Assembly (NCBI RefSeq): GCF_024519455.1
Contig: NZ_JALJRY010000026.1
Location: forward strand, 1 to 64,000
DNA from: Streptomyces sp. STR69
Lineage (GTDB): Bacteria > Actinomycetota > Actinomycetes > Streptomycetales > Streptomycetaceae
Direction of reading: 5' to 3'
DNA: 64,000 nucleotides
Part shown: positions 1 through 9,934 of the stretch, in pieces
Numbering within the stretch: position 1 is the stretch's first letter
How the letters are laid out: each line of letters begins with the position of its first letter
Made by a program: the position numbers and the translations under genes
Notes under the pieces: model-generated
Seen by the model: the letters and a program-made list of their open reading frames with translations, nothing else
Databases searched by the model: none
What the model was told of the DNA's origin: nothing

Positions 1-48
1 ATGGTACTGCAGGGGGGACCCTGTGGGAGAGTAGGACGCCGCCGAACA
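1..48 (+). rRNA. 5S rRNA, 3' end (partial)
   Basis: The first ~48 bases match the conserved 3' half of Streptomyces 5S rRNA: the GGUACUGCAGGGGGGACCCUGUGGGAGAGUAGG region and the terminal GCCGCCGAACA. The 5' part lies outside the window, so the window begins at the tail of an rRNA operon. The exact mature 3' end, around 46-48, is estimated from homology. Confidence 0.93.
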
Positions 49-55
49 AATATTG

Positions 56-100
56 AAAGGGTTGGATCCTGAACTTCGGTTCGCGGTCCAACCCTTTTTT
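56..100 (+). terminator. rRNA operon terminator
   Basis: An 11-bp stem (AAAGGGTTGGA at 56-66 pairing with TCCAACCCTTT at 87-97) encloses a ~20-nt loop and is followed by a T tract. It lies about 8 nt after the 5S end, as expected for an intrinsic terminator of an rrn operon. Confidence 0.9.
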
Positions 101-145
101 GTTGGGCGTCACTTGAAGTTCACATTGCGCAATCACCATCCGAGC

Positions 146-823
146 ATGGGTACTGCTGCAATGCTCAGGGCCGCAGGCGTCGGACTCGGTGACGAGGTCG
201 TCGTGCCGGCGTTCGGGAACGTGGAAGTCGCCGAGGCCGTCACTCTCGCGGGTGGGCTGCCGGTGTTCGCCGACATAGATCCGGTGACCTACTGCCTCGA
301 CGCGTCCGCTGTCGAAGCGGCCGTAACTCCGCGTACCGCGGCGATAGTTGTCGTACATCGCTTCGGTCGGTCTGCTGATGTCGCGCGGTTGCTCGGTGTC
401 GGGCAGCGGCATGGGCTGCTGGTGCTGCAGCAGGGGGAGTCCGAGGCGCCGTACGACGAGGTGGCTCAGCGGCGGGAGCGGGCTTCCTATCTTGATGCGA
501 AGTTGCGTGGGGTGCGGACGCCCGATGGTGGGGACGGGCACACCTACCAGCAGTACGTCGTGCGGGTGCCGGGGAACGGGCGGCCGGATCGGGATGCCTT
601 CGCTCGGGCCGTGCGCGGTAGGGGAGTTGAGTGCCGGGTGCCGGTGAAGACTCCGGTGCATAGGCTGCCGGAATTCCGGCGGTGCGTGGCTCTGCCCGAG
701 ACCGAACGGGCTGCGGACGAGACGCTCGCGCTGCCGGTGGACGCCTCGTTGACCAAGCGGGAGATGCAGCGGATCGTGTCCGCGTGCAACGCGCTCGGGG
801 GACTGTTGCAGCCCGCTTTCTGA
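146..823 (+). CDS. Degenerate DegT/DnrJ/EryC1/StrS aminotransferase-like protein
   Basis: The 225-residue protein resembles the two ends of sugar aminotransferases of the DegT/StrS fold. The N-terminal half carries the family stretches GVGLGDEVVVPAF, PVFADIDPVTYCLD and TPRTAAIVVVHRFG. The C-terminal half carries the small-domain stretches YQQYVVRV and GRGVECRVPVKTPVH. The middle ~110 residues of a normal ~370-residue enzyme are missing. That segment contains the cofactor-stacking Asp (here HGLLVLQQGE instead of an ED-AAQ loop) and the PLP-binding Lys. It therefore cannot be a standard PLP enzyme. The frame stays open upstream to a TTG at 53, but that start lies inside the rRNA terminator, so the ATG at 146 is preferred; a CACCAT -10-like box sits 6 nt before it. 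It is probably a relic or a repurposed fold. Function unknown. Confidence 0.6.
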   Translation: MGTAAMLRAAGVGLGDEVVVPAFGNVEVAEAVTLAGGLPVFADIDPVTYCLDASAVEAAVTPRTAAIVVVHRFGRSADVARLLGVGQRHGLLVLQQGESEAPYDEVAQRRERASYLDAKLRGVRTPDGGDGHTYQQYVVRVPGNGRPDRDAFARAVRGRGVECRVPVKTPVHRLPEFRRCVALPETERAADETLALPVDASLTKREMQRIVSACNALGGLLQPAF

Positions 824-848
824 CCGAGTCGGAGTCGGGCTGCGGTGG

Positions 849-878
849 TTGGGCGCACGGGCCTGTTCGGGGTATGAT
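849..878 (+). promoter_or_regulatory. Promoter of tRNA-Thr
   Basis: TTGGGC at 849-854, an 18-nt spacer and TATGAT at 873-878 form a good vegetative-sigma promoter about 40 nt before the tRNA. The tRNA would be transcribed alone and stop at the hairpin at 1002-1030. Confidence 0.6.
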
Positions 879-918
879 TCTTTTCGTCGCCGCGAGGGAA
901 ACCTTGGGAAAGCGACAG

Positions 919-994
919 GCCCTCTTAGCTCAGTCGGTAGAGCGTCTCCATGGTAAGGAGAAGGTCAACGGTTCGATTCCGTTAGAGGGCTCCA
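919..994 (+). tRNA. tRNA-Thr (anticodon GGT)
   Basis: The acceptor stem GCCCTCT pairs with AGAGGGC. The D arm is AGCTCAGTCGGTAGAGC, and the anticodon stem TCTCC/GGAGA closes the loop ATGGTAA with anticodon GGT, which reads ACC and ACT. The T arm contains GGTTCGATTCC. The discriminator base is T and CCA is encoded (992-994). All four arms fold canonically. Confidence 0.97.
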
Positions 995-1001
995 GTAGTT
1001 G

Positions 1002-1030
1002 AAAGGCCCCGCCCAATTGGGCGGGGCCTT
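1002..1030. terminator. Bidirectional terminator between tRNA-Thr and osaC
   Basis: A near-perfect hairpin (AAAGGCCCCGCCC, loop AATT, GGGCGGGGCCTTT) lies between two convergent units and can serve both strands through its A- and T-rich ends. Confidence 0.88.
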
Positions 1031-1044
1031 TCGCGTGTTCGGGG

Positions 1045-3795
1045 TCAGTCCTTCTGGAGGCCCGGGACCCGCATGGCGAGGATGGCCATGTCGTCGGACG
1101 GGGCGTCCGACGCGAATCGTTCGACCGCGCGCATGATGCGGGCCGCGACTGCGCCGGCCGTCAGGCCCGTGCAGGTGGTGAGGACGTCGGTGAGGCCGTC
1201 GTCGCCCAACATGCGGGTGCCTTCGCGGCGTTCCGTGACGCCGTCCGTGACGCACAGGAGGACGTCGCCGGGGTCGAGGGTGACTGTCTGCTCGTAGAGC
1301 TCCAGGTCGTCCATGACGCCGAGGAGGGGCTGGGGTTCGGCGGCCGGTTCGACTGTGCCGTCCTGGCGTAGGCGGAGCGGGAGGGGGTGGCCGGCGCAGA
1401 CGACCTTCAGCTTGGCGCTGCCGTCCTCCTGGGGCCACAACTCGCCGTAGAGGAGGGTCAGGAAGCGGCTGCGGGCGCCCTCGTCGAGGATCGCGGAGTT
1501 GAGGCGCTCCAGGACGGCGGGGCCGCCGAAACCCTCTCTGGCGAGCAGGCGGAGGGCGTGGCGGGCCAGGCCGGTGACCGCCGCTGCCTCGGGGCCGGTG
1601 CCGCAGACGTCGCCGATGGCGAAGCCGTAGACGCCGTCGCGGATGGGGAACAAGTCGTAGAAGTCGCCGCCGACTTCGTTGCCCTCGCCGGCCGCGCGGT
1701 AGATGACCTCGACCTCTACGCCCTCGATGTGCGGGAGGTCGGGGGGCAGGAGGCTGCGCTGGAGGGACTGGCTGATGGCCGTGCGCTCCGAGTACAGGCG
1801 GGCGTTGTCGAGGGCGAGGGCGGCTCGGCGGCTCAAGTCCTCGGCCAGTTCCAGGATTTCCTGGCGGAAGTGTTCGTCGGTGGGCTTGCCGAGGGTCAGC
1901 ATGCCGATGACGCGGTTGCGGGCGACCAGGGGGAGGACCACTGTTTCGCCGCCGACTGCCGAGGCAGTGGCGAGAGTTGGGCCGATGCCCGAGCTGACGC
2001 GGCGGGTCGGTTCGCCGAGGCCGAGGCTGCGCATGGAGGTGCGCAGGGCCGCCTGGTGGGCGGCCTCGGCGGGGGCGGCCCAGACGCGGGCGCCGGGGGT
2101 GGGTACCGGGTCCGGAGGCGCGATCTTCGAGAGCAACGACTTGATGCCGTCGATGAGTTCCTCGTCCTCGTGCAGGACGTACGAGAGGTACGGGTCCGAG
2201 GCCTGGTCGGCGATCGTGTAGACCGCGCACCAGGTGGCCAGGGTCGGGACCGTCATCTGGGCCATCAGGGCCAGGGTTTGATCGCGATCCAGGGTGCCGG
2301 CGAGGAGGTCGGAGGCCTCGACCAGGAAGCTGAGTGAGCCGCGGCGCAGGCGTTCCAGTTCGCCCAGGCGGGCCGACTCGACCGCCAACGCGATGCGGTC
2401 GGCGGCGAATTGGAGCCGTAGCGCTTCTTCGTTCGAATACTTGTTGGGGCCTTCGGCGGCGACTCCCAGGGAGCCGGTGAGGCGGCCTTCCACCTTCAGG
2501 GGGACGGTGACGACCGAGCGCATTCCGGTGCCGCTGAGGAGCGGTACGGCGCCCGGGACGGCCTGGAGGTCCTCGTGGACGGCCGGCATGCGGGCTGAGC
2601 CGTAGCGGCCGGGGCCCGCTTCGACGGGCACGCGCGCGAAGCGTTGGCGTGCGGAGGGCAGGCCGGTGGAGGCGCGGACCTCCAACTCCGTTTCGTCGTC
2701 GGTCGCGAGGAGGAGGAAGGCGGAGTCTCCGTCGAGCATGTCGCGGGCGCGCTCGACCGTGCGCTGGAGGAGGCCGTCGAGGTCGTCCGGCGCGGGGGAG
2801 CCGATGAACACCTCGAAGGGGTCGGTGTTCTGGCCGTCCGGGGTGGACGCCGCGTCGGGGGCGGGGCCGCGCAACGGGGTCTGCAGAACCGCGCGTTCGT
2901 GGTCCCTCACCAGAAGGCACACGGTTGACGGCTCGCCGCCGGTGTCGCGGACGCGGAGGTGGGAGGCGTACACGGGGATCACGCGGCCGTCGGCGCCGCG
3001 GATGCCGTAACTGCCCTCCCATCGGGAGAGACGCAGTGCCTCGGCGATGCCGGTGCTGGTGCCCGGGGTGTGCGGCCAGGCCGCGAGGTCGGTCAGGGGC
3101 TTGCCGGTAACCTGCTCGGGGGCGTAGCCGAAGAGTTCCTCGGCGTCCTCGTTCCAGGACGCGATGGAGCCCGTACGGTCGATCTGGACGACCGCGACGC
3201 GGACCCTGCCGTCGGCGAGCGGGAGGAGGGCGGCCGGCAGGGACGGGCCGGCCGCGCGGGTGCCCACCGGGCGGGCGGGGAGGTCGAGTTGGAACCAGAC
3301 CAGTTTCTGCGTGGGGGTGTAGTCGACGCCCCAGCGGCTGGCCAGGGCCGCGCACAGCTGGAGGCCTCGGCCGCCCTCGCGGTCCGGGCTGCTCATGGTG
3401 ATCGCGGCCCCCTGGAGGGGGATCTCGCGCTCCGGATAGTGGTCGGCGACCTCGATCCGCACACCGTCGTCACTCCGTAGGCACAGAACATCCGCAGCTG
3501 TGCCCGCGTGGACCACGGCGTTGGTCACCAGCTCGCTGGTGAGGACCACGGCGTCGTCGACGATGTCGGCGAAGCCCCAGCCCTGCAGGGTGTCGCGGAC
3601 GAACGACCGCGCGGTGGCGACCGATCGTCCGGCGGGCTCGAAGCTGGCTGCCGCGCGCGCGGTGATCACAGAACTCCTCGGCCTGTTGTCGGCGGGCAGG
3701 GGCCCATGGCCGATCGGCGCCTGCCGGGGCAACGGCTGGTTCCCGGTCGGCGGGGGATCCTGGGGCGTTCCTCCAGGATGCAGTCCGGTGGTCAT
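1045..3795 (-). CDS. osaC: OsaC-like multidomain regulator: RsbW-type kinase, PAS, two GAF, PP2C phosphatase
   Basis: This 916-residue protein combines switch-type sensing and partner-switching modules. Residues ~35-160 form an RsbW-like HATPase (N box ELVTNAVVHAGT, G box GGRGLQL). A PAS domain (~185-290, ASWNEDAEELFGY) and two GAF-like domains (~325-665) follow. The C-terminal ~235 residues form a SpoIIE/RsbU PP2C phosphatase with VGGDFYD, IGDVCGTG, DGVTE and SDDMAIL, which supply the metal-binding aspartates. I chose the ATG at 3795 because GGAGGGG precedes it by ~9 nt; a longer frame to 3900 lacks such a site. It is divergent from osaA-osaB. In S. coelicolor the protein in this position, OsaC, is known to bind SigB and help return osmotic-stress transcription to baseline; identity here rests on domain order and location. 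CGT in place of the common GHG turn in the PP2C motif is a frequent variant. Confidence 0.88.
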   Translation of the reverse strand: MTTGLHPGGTPQDPPPTGNQPLPRQAPIGHGPLPADNRPRSSVITARAAASFEPAGRSVATARSFVRDTLQGWGFADIVDDAVVLTSELVTNAVVHAGTAADVLCLRSDDGVRIEVADHYPEREIPLQGAAITMSSPDREGGRGLQLCAALASRWGVDYTPTQKLVWFQLDLPARPVGTRAAGPSLPAALLPLADGRVRVAVVQIDRTGSIASWNEDAEELFGYAPEQVTGKPLTDLAAWPHTPGTSTGIAEALRLSRWEGSYGIRGADGRVIPVYASHLRVRDTGGEPSTVCLLVRDHERAVLQTPLRGPAPDAASTPDGQNTDPFEVFIGSPAPDDLDGLLQRTVERARDMLDGDSAFLLLATDDETELEVRASTGLPSARQRFARVPVEAGPGRYGSARMPAVHEDLQAVPGAVPLLSGTGMRSVVTVPLKVEGRLTGSLGVAAEGPNKYSNEEALRLQFAADRIALAVESARLGELERLRRGSLSFLVEASDLLAGTLDRDQTLALMAQMTVPTLATWCAVYTIADQASDPYLSYVLHEDEELIDGIKSLLSKIAPPDPVPTPGARVWAAPAEAAHQAALRTSMRSLGLGEPTRRVSSGIGPTLATASAVGGETVVLPLVARNRVIGMLTLGKPTDEHFRQEILELAEDLSRRAALALDNARLYSERTAISQSLQRSLLPPDLPHIEGVEVEVIYRAAGEGNEVGGDFYDLFPIRDGVYGFAIGDVCGTGPEAAAVTGLARHALRLLAREGFGGPAVLERLNSAILDEGARSRFLTLLYGELWPQEDGSAKLKVVCAGHPLPLRLRQDGTVEPAAEPQPLLGVMDDLELYEQTVTLDPGDVLLCVTDGVTERREGTRMLGDDGLTDVLTTCTGLTAGAVAARIMRAVERFASDAPSDDMAILAMRVPGLQKD

Positions 3796-4179
3796 GGTGC
3801 GGTGCCCCTCCGATGCCTGCCCGCTCGTGCTCGTGCCACCGCCCAGGCCGGACGGAACCGGCGCGGCTGGACAGCCGCATGCAAGGTTACTTACCTTCAC
3901 CGTCCATGCGGATGCCGGTCCGCAGTGTTTCCGTCCTCAGGGTGTGCGGACCGTGTGCGAAGCTGCCGAACTGTTATGGCCTGGTTCAGGCAGGGTGAAA
4001 CACTGGGCAGGATTCTGGTGACGGTCCGGGCAGGCCGGGTGTCTTCTGTGTACTGCGGGCAGCAGGCCTTGTTGAAGGCCGGTAAACCGGGCAGAGATAC
4101 GCGGCAGTGACTGATACGCCGAGCAGTAGCACCCAGCACAGCAGTAGCAGCAACGGTCGACCCCTGCGGGAGGGACACA
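3796..4179. promoter_or_regulatory. Divergent regulatory region between osaC and osaA
   Basis: These 384 bases separate two divergent genes and must hold both promoters. The clearest element is an interrupted palindrome, AAGGT-tactt-ACCTT, at 3883-3897, about 90 nt upstream of osaC. The stretch just before osaA (4121-4155) repeats the motif AGCAGTAGCA. I see no confident -35/-10 pair or SigB-type promoter, and no convincing small gene. Confidence 0.4.
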
Positions 4180-7100
4180 GTGGAGTCTGGCGCAGCGACG
4201 CGGGCCACCAGGACGCGCGCGAAAGGCGGACAGTCCCTGAAGGACCAGCGCAAACCGCGCAATGGGACCACGGAAGTGGACGCGGCCTCCTTGGACCGGC
4301 TGCTGACCGCTCTGGTCGCCATGCGGGACGGGAACTTCCGCAAGCGGCTCACGGTGTCCGGCGACGGCGTGATGTCGGAGATCGCCGCCGTGTTCAACGA
4401 GGTGGCCGACCGTAATCTGCACCTCACGGGTGAGCTGTCGCGGGTGCGGCGCATGGTGGGACGTGAGGGAAAGCTCACGGAGCGGCTGGAGGCGGGCGCC
4501 TACGAGGGTTCCTGGGCGACCGCCATCGACGCCTCCAACGCGCTCGTGGACGACCTCGTACGGCCCGTCTCAGAGGTCGGACGGGTGCTCTCCGCGGTGG
4601 CGGAGGGTGATCTGTCGCCGCGCATGGAGCTGCGGACGCAGGCGCAGGACGACGGGAACGGGCATCCGCTGCGCGGGGAGTTCCTGAAGGTCGGGCGGAC
4701 GGTCAACAATCTGGTCGACCAGCTGTCGACGTTCACCGACGAGGTCACCCGCGTGGCCAGTGAGGTGGGCACCGAGGGCAAGCTGGGCGGGCAGGCACGC
4801 GTGCGTGGCATGTCCGGCTCCTGGAAGGACCTCACGGAGTCCGTCAACACGATGGCGTATCGGCTGACGGCCCAGGTGCGGGACATCGCGCTGGTGACCA
4901 CGGCGGTTGCCAAGGGTGACCTGTCGCGGAAGGTCACCGTCCATGTCGCCGGCGAGATGCTGGAGTTGAAGAACACCGTCAACACGATGGTGGACCAGCT
5001 GTCGTCGTTCTCCTCCGAGGTGACGCGAGTCGCCCGCGAGGTGGGCACCGAGGGCGAGTTGGGCGGCCAGGCGCAGGTGCCGGGTGTGGCCGGGGTGTGG
5101 AAGGACCTCACCGACTCGGTCAACATCATGGCCGGCAACCTGACGGCCCAGGTGCGCGGGATCGCCCAGGTGACGACGGCTGTCGCCAACGGTGACCTGT
5201 CGCAGAAGGTGACCGTGTCGGCGCGGGGCGAGGTCGCCCAGCTCGCCGAGACGATCAACCAGATGACCGAGACGCTGCGCACCTTCGCGGACGAGGTCAC
5301 GCGCGTGGCCAACGAGGTCGGCGCCGAGGGGCAGCTCGGCGGGCAGGCGAACGTGCCGGGTGCGGCGGGGACGTGGAAGGACCTCACCGACTCGGTGAAC
5401 ACGGTCTTCCGGAACCTGACGATCCAGGTGCGGGACATCGCCGCCGTGACGACCGCCGTGGCCAGTGGTGACCTGTCCCAGAAGGTCACCGTGAACGTGG
5501 CCGGCGAGATGCTGGAGCTGAAGAACACCGTCAACGGGATGGTTGATCAACTGTCCTCGTTCGGTGCCGAGGTCACGCGCGTGGCGCGCGAGATCGGTGT
5601 CGAGGGCGAGTTGGGCGGCCAGGCGCAGGTGCCGGGCGCGGCCGGTACATGGAAGGACTTGACCGACTCGGTCAACACTGCATTCCGCAACCTCACCGGC
5701 CAGGTGCGCAACATCGCCCAGGTGACGACGGCCGTGGCCAACGGCGATCTGTCGCAGAAGGTCACCGTCGATGTCTCCGGCGAGATGCTTCAGTTGAAAA
5801 ACACCGTCAACACGATGGTCGACCAACTGTCGTCGTTCGCCGACCAGGTGACCCGCATGGCCCGTGACGTGGGCACCGAGGGCCGGCTCGGCGGCCAGGC
5901 GCGCGTGGACGGCGTCTCGGGCACCTGGAAGGAACTCACCGACTCCGTCAACTCGATGGCCGGGAACCTGACCTCCCAGGTGCGCAACATCGCCCAGGTG
6001 ACGACGGCGGTGGCCCAGGGCGACCTGTCCCAGAAGATCGACGTGGACGCGCGCGGGGAGATCCTGGAGCTGAAGAACACCATCAACACGATGGTTGATC
6101 AACTCTCCGCGTTCGCCGACCAGGTGACCCGGGTGGCCCGCGATGTGGGCACGGAGGGCCGGCTCGGCGGACAGGCGCAGGTGCCCGGTGTCGCCGGTGT
6201 GTGGCGCGACCTGACCGACTCGGTGAACGGCATGGCCGGCAACCTCACCGCCCAGGTGCGCAACATCGCGCAGGTCGCGACCGCGGTGGCCCGGGGTGAC
6301 CTGTCCCAGAAGATCACCGTGGACGCGCGCGGCGAGATCCTGGAGCTGAAGAACACCCTGAACACGATGGTGGACCAGCTGTCCTCGTTCGCCGAGGAGG
6401 TCACGCGCGTGGCCCGCGAGGTGGGCACCGAGGGGCAGTTGGGCGGTCAGGCCGAGGTGCAGGGTGTCTCCGGCACCTGGAAGGACCTCACCCAGTCGGT
6501 GAACTTCATGGCGAACAACCTGACCATCCAGGTGCGCCAGATCGCCGAGGTCACGACCGCCGTCGCCAAGGGCGACCTGTCCAAGAAGATCACTGTTGAC
6601 GCGAAGGGCGAGATCCTTGAGCTCGTCACGACGGTCAACACCATGGTTGATCAACTCTCGTCGTTCGCCGAGCAGGTGACCCGGGTGGCCCGTGAGGTGG
6701 GCACCGAGGGCATCCTTGGCGGCCAGGCGCACGTACCGGGCATCACCGGCATCTGGAAGGACCTCAGCGGCAACGTCAACCTGATGGCCAACAACCTGAC
6801 CATGCAGGTGCGGAACATCTCCCAGGTCGCGGCGGCCGTCGCCAACGGCGACCTGACCCGGACGGTGACGATCGAGGCGCGCGGCGAGGTCCAGCAGCTC
6901 GCCGACACCTTCAACACCATGGTGAAGACGCTGAGTTCGTTCGCCGACCAGGTCACCAAGGTGGCCCGCGAGGTGGGCACGGACGGCATCCTGGGCGGCC
7001 AGGCGCATGTGCCGGGGGTGGCGGGTACCTGGAAGGACCTCACCGACTCGGTGAACGGCATGGCGTCCAACCTGACCGGCCAGGTGCGCAACATCGCGAT

Positions 7101-9648
7101 GGTCACCACGGCCATCGCCAAGGGTGACTTGACCAAGAAGATCGACATTGACGCCCGCGGCGAGATCCTGGAACTCAAGACGACGATCAACACCATGGTT
7201 GATCAGCTGTCCAGTTTCGCCGAGGAGGTCACCCGCGTGGCCCGCGAGGTGGGCACGGAGGGCCAGCTCGGCGGCCAGGCACGCGTGCGTGACGTCGACG
7301 GCACCTGGCGCGACCTCACCGAGTCGGTGAACGAGATGGCCGGGAACCTGACCCGCCAGGTGCGTGCCATCGCGCGCGTGGCGACCGCGGTGACCCGGGG
7401 CGACCTGAACCTGAAGATCGACGTGGACGCGTCCGGGGAGATCCAGGAACTCCAGGACTACATCAACAAGATGATCGCCAACCTGCGCGACACCACGATC
7501 GCCAACAAGGAGCAGGACTGGCTCAAGGGCAACCTCGCCCGCATCTCGGCGCTGATGCAGGGCCGCCGCGACCTGGACGACGTCGCCTCGCTGATCATGA
7601 GCGAACTGACACCGGTGGTCTCCGCACAGCACGGCGCGTTCTTCCTCGCGCTGCCCCTGGCGGACGCGGAGGGCGAGGAGGCGTACGAACTGCGCATGCT
7701 CGGGTCCTACGGCTACTCCATGGGCTCCATGCCGACGTCGTTCAGGCCCGGTGAGGCGCTCATCGGGACGGCCGCCCAGGAGCGGCGCACGATCCTCGTG
7801 GAGAACGCGCCCAGCGGCTATCTGAAGATCTCCTCGGGGCTCGGAGAAGCACCGCCCGCGCAGGTGATCGTGCTGCCGGTGCTGTTCGAGGGGAAGGTGC
7901 TCGGCGTCATCGAGCTGGCCTCCTTCACGCCCTTCACCCAGATCCAGAAGGACTTCCTCAACCAGATCGCCGAGATGATCGCGACCAGCGTCAACACCAT
8001 CTCCGTCAACACCAAGACGGAGCTGCTGCTGAAACAGTCCCAGGAGCTGACCGAGCAACTCCAGGAGCGGTCGGACGAGTTGGAGAACCGGCAGAAGGCA
8101 CTCCAGTCGTCCAACGCCGAACTGGAGGAGAAGGCCGAGCTGTTGGCCCAGCAGAACCGGGACATCGAGGTCAAGAACACCGAGATCGAGGAGGCCCGGC
8201 AGGTCCTGGAGGAGCGCGCCGAGCAGCTCGCCGTATCGATGCGCTACAAGAGCGAGTTCCTCGCCAACATGTCGCACGAGCTGCGCACACCGCTCAACTC
8301 GCTGCTGATCCTGGCCAAGTTGCTCGCCGACAACGCGGAGGGGAACCTCTCCCCGAAGCAGGTCGAGTTCGCCGAGACGATCCACGGCGCGGGGTCCGAC
8401 CTGCTCCAGCTGATCAACGACATCCTCGACCTGTCGAAGGTCGAGGCAGGCAAGATGGACGTCTCACCGACGCGCATCGCGCTCGTCCAACTCGTCGACT
8501 ACGTAGAGGCCACTTTCCGTCCGCTGACCGCGGAGAAGGGCCTCGACCTGTCCGTACGGGTGTCGCCGGAACTCCCCGCCACGCTCCACACCGACGAGCA
8601 GCGGCTGCTCCAGGTGCTGCGCAACCTGCTGTCCAACGCGGTGAAGTTCACCGACTCCGGAGCGGTCGAACTGGTCATCCGGCCGGCCGGCGCGGATGTG
8701 CCGGTGGCGATCCGGGAGCAGCTCCTGGAGGCCGGTTCGCTGCGTGACGCGGACGCCGACCTGATCGCGTTCTCGGTGACCGACACCGGGATCGGGATCG
8801 CGGGCAGCAAGATGCGGGTCATCTTCGAGGCGTTCAAGCAGGCGGACGGTACGACCAGTCGCAAGTACGGCGGTACCGGCCTCGGGTTGTCGATCTCCCG
8901 GGAGATCGCGCAGCTGCTCGGCGGTGAGATCTTCGCGCAGAGCGAACCGGGACGGGGTTCGACGTTCACGCTGTATTTGCCGCTGCACCCGAGCGAACTG
9001 CCCCCGCAGGGCTACCAGCAGCTGCCCGCACTGGAGGCGGGCGATCTCGTGGCGTCGTCCGCAGCGGAACTCGCCGAGCTGTCGGAGCGGAGCGAGGTGG
9101 ACATCGAGACGCCGGCCGAGGTGAAGTCGTACCACGAGACGCAGAACGGTGCCGCCGCGCTCTTCAGGAGGCGTCGTAGGGCCGTCGAGCAGTCCGCCCT
9201 GCTGGGGCAGACCGTACGGGACCAGTGGGCGTCCGAGGAGGCTGCGCCCCCATCGCGCCAGGGGATCCGGTTCAACGGGGAGAAGGTGCTGATCGTCGAC
9301 GACGACATCCGCAACGTCTTCGCGCTGACGAGTGTCCTGGAGCAGCACGGGCTGTCCGTGCTGTACGCGGAGAACGGCCGTGAGGGCATCGAAGTCCTGG
9401 AGCAGCACGACGATGTGACGGTCGTTCTGATGGACATCATGATGCCCGAGATGGACGGATACGCGACGACGACGGCGGTCCGCAGGATGCCGCAGTTCGC
9501 CGGGCTGCCGATCATCGCGCTGACCGCGAAGGCGATGAAGGGCGACCGGGAGAAGGCGATCGAGTCCGGCGCCTCGGACTACGTCACCAAGCCGGTCGAT
9601 CCCGATCACCTGTTGTCGGTGATGGAGCAGTGGATGCGTCCGGAGTGA
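4180..9648 (+). CDS. osaA: Hybrid sensor histidine kinase OsaA with 12 HAMP-type repeats
   Basis: This 1822-residue hybrid kinase has no obvious membrane segment, so it should be cytoplasmic. One divergent N-terminal HAMP-like unit precedes an uninterrupted run with signature A(V/I)A-x-GDLS-x-K and (N/I)TMVDQLSSF; twelve units are countable, ten of them exactly 92 residues long. A GAF domain (~1115-1275) and a long coiled coil (~1285-1355) lead into a HisKA domain. The phospho-acceptor is His1366 in [11 protein letters not shown]. The HATPase carries [15 protein letters not shown] and [10 protein letters not shown]-terminal receiver has acceptor Asp1752 ([11 protein letters not shown]) and a conserved Lys in VTKPVD. 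It starts at GTG 4180 with GGGAGGGA 5 nt upstream. In S. coelicolor OsaA acts with OsaB in osmoadaptation; the assignment here is by architecture and neighbourhood. Confidence 0.93.
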   Translation: MESGAATRATRTRAKGGQSLKDQRKPRNGTTEVDAASLDRLLTALVAMRDGNFRKRLTVSGDGVMSEIAAVFNEVADRNLHLTGELSRVRRMVGREGKLTERLEAGAYEGSWATAIDASNALVDDLVRPVSEVGRVLSAVAEGDLSPRMELRTQAQDDGNGHPLRGEFLKVGRTVNNLVDQLSTFTDEVTRVASEVGTEGKLGGQARVRGMSGSWKDLTESVNTMAYRLTAQVRDIALVTTAVAKGDLSRKVTVHVAGEMLELKNTVNTMVDQLSSFSSEVTRVAREVGTEGELGGQAQVPGVAGVWKDLTDSVNIMAGNLTAQVRGIAQVTTAVANGDLSQKVTVSARGEVAQLAETINQMTETLRTFADEVTRVANEVGAEGQLGGQANVPGAAGTWKDLTDSVNTVFRNLTIQVRDIAAVTTAVASGDLSQKVTVNVAGEMLELKNTVNGMVDQLSSFGAEVTRVAREIGVEGELGGQAQVPGAAGTWKDLTDSVNTAFRNLTGQVRNIAQVTTAVANGDLSQKVTVDVSGEMLQLKNTVNTMVDQLSSFADQVTRMARDVGTEGRLGGQARVDGVSGTWKELTDSVNSMAGNLTSQVRNIAQVTTAVAQGDLSQKIDVDARGEILELKNTINTMVDQLSAFADQVTRVARDVGTEGRLGGQAQVPGVAGVWRDLTDSVNGMAGNLTAQVRNIAQVATAVARGDLSQKITVDARGEILELKNTLNTMVDQLSSFAEEVTRVAREVGTEGQLGGQAEVQGVSGTWKDLTQSVNFMANNLTIQVRQIAEVTTAVAKGDLSKKITVDAKGEILELVTTVNTMVDQLSSFAEQVTRVAREVGTEGILGGQAHVPGITGIWKDLSGNVNLMANNLTMQVRNISQVAAAVANGDLTRTVTIEARGEVQQLADTFNTMVKTLSSFADQVTKVAREVGTDGILGGQAHVPGVAGTWKDLTDSVNGMASNLTGQVRNIAMVTTAIAKGDLTKKIDIDARGEILELKTTINTMVDQLSSFAEEVTRVAREVGTEGQLGGQARVRDVDGTWRDLTESVNEMAGNLTRQVRAIARVATAVTRGDLNLKIDVDASGEIQELQDYINKMIANLRDTTIANKEQDWLKGNLARISALMQGRRDLDDVASLIMSELTPVVSAQHGAFFLALPLADAEGEEAYELRMLGSYGYSMGSMPTSFRPGEALIGTAAQERRTILVENAPSGYLKISSGLGEAPPAQVIVLPVLFEGKVLGVIELASFTPFTQIQKDFLNQIAEMIATSVNTISVNTKTELLLKQSQELTEQLQERSDELENRQKALQSSNAELEEKAELLAQQNRDIEVKNTEIEEARQVLEERAEQLAVSMRYKSEFLANMSHELRTPLNSLLILAKLLADNAEGNLSPKQVEFAETIHGAGSDLLQLINDILDLSKVEAGKMDVSPTRIALVQLVDYVEATFRPLTAEKGLDLSVRVSPELPATLHTDEQRLLQVLRNLLSNAVKFTDSGAVELVIRPAGADVPVAIREQLLEAGSLRDADADLIAFSVTDTGIGIAGSKMRVIFEAFKQADGTTSRKYGGTGLGLSISREIAQLLGGEIFAQSEPGRGSTFTLYLPLHPSELPPQGYQQLPALEAGDLVASSAAELAELSERSEVDIETPAEVKSYHETQNGAAALFRRRRRAVEQSALLGQTVRDQWASEEAAPPSRQGIRFNGEKVLIVDDDIRNVFALTSVLEQHGLSVLYAENGREGIEVLEQHDDVTVVLMDIMMPEMDGYATTTAVRRMPQFAGLPIIALTAKAMKGDREKAIESGASDYVTKPVDPDHLLSVMEQWMRPE
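4705..7464 (+). repeat. Tandem array: ten exact-length 276-bp HAMP-coding units in osaA
   Basis: Units begin at 4705, 4981, 5257, 5533, 5809, 6085, 6361, 6637, 6913 and 7189, each with AAC followed by codons for (T/Q/G)M(V/T). All are 276 bp with no indel between them. Conserved blocks recur in phase, for example GGTGACCTGTC(G/C)CAGAAG and GAGGTCACGCGCGTGGC. An eleventh, divergent unit starts at 7465 and runs into the GAF domain. The array can recombine in units of 92 codons. Confidence 0.95.
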
Positions 9649-9934
9649 CGGAAACGACCGGACCTGACGGGAAAGCAGTGGGAACGGTGCGGGGAACGTT
9701 CGGCGTGCACGGGGAGTTGCTGACTCACTGTGTCCGAAGCCGTGTAGAAGCACGGGATTCGGGGAACCTTCTGGTCTCCCGCTACGTTTCTGCTTCGTGC
9801 ACAGTGACATCGCGGTGACAGGGTGTGGCGACAGGCGGGGTGCGGCTACCATGACCGGCACAAGGACGGGCGGCGCAAGAGAGTCGTCCTCTGGGGCGGC
9901 GCCCGGTGCACATCCGGGGCGAGGAGGGCGGGCC

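Noticed and set aside
53-145. TTG start at 53 extending the aminotransferase-like frame
   Set aside because: It lies inside the rRNA terminator hairpin and the residues have no resemblance to the family.
965-3355. Long reverse-strand open frame over osaC
   Set aside because: Pro/Arg-rich translation with no domain; it is a shadow of osaC in another frame.
4705-7464. Regular repeats that could suggest a CRISPR-like array
   Set aside because: The units are 276 bp, coding, in frame, and translate to HAMP domains; there are no spacers.
4570-8385. 1271-codon reverse open frame opposite osaA
   Set aside because: His/Leu/Asp-rich antisense of the HAMP repeats; no ribosome site and no family.
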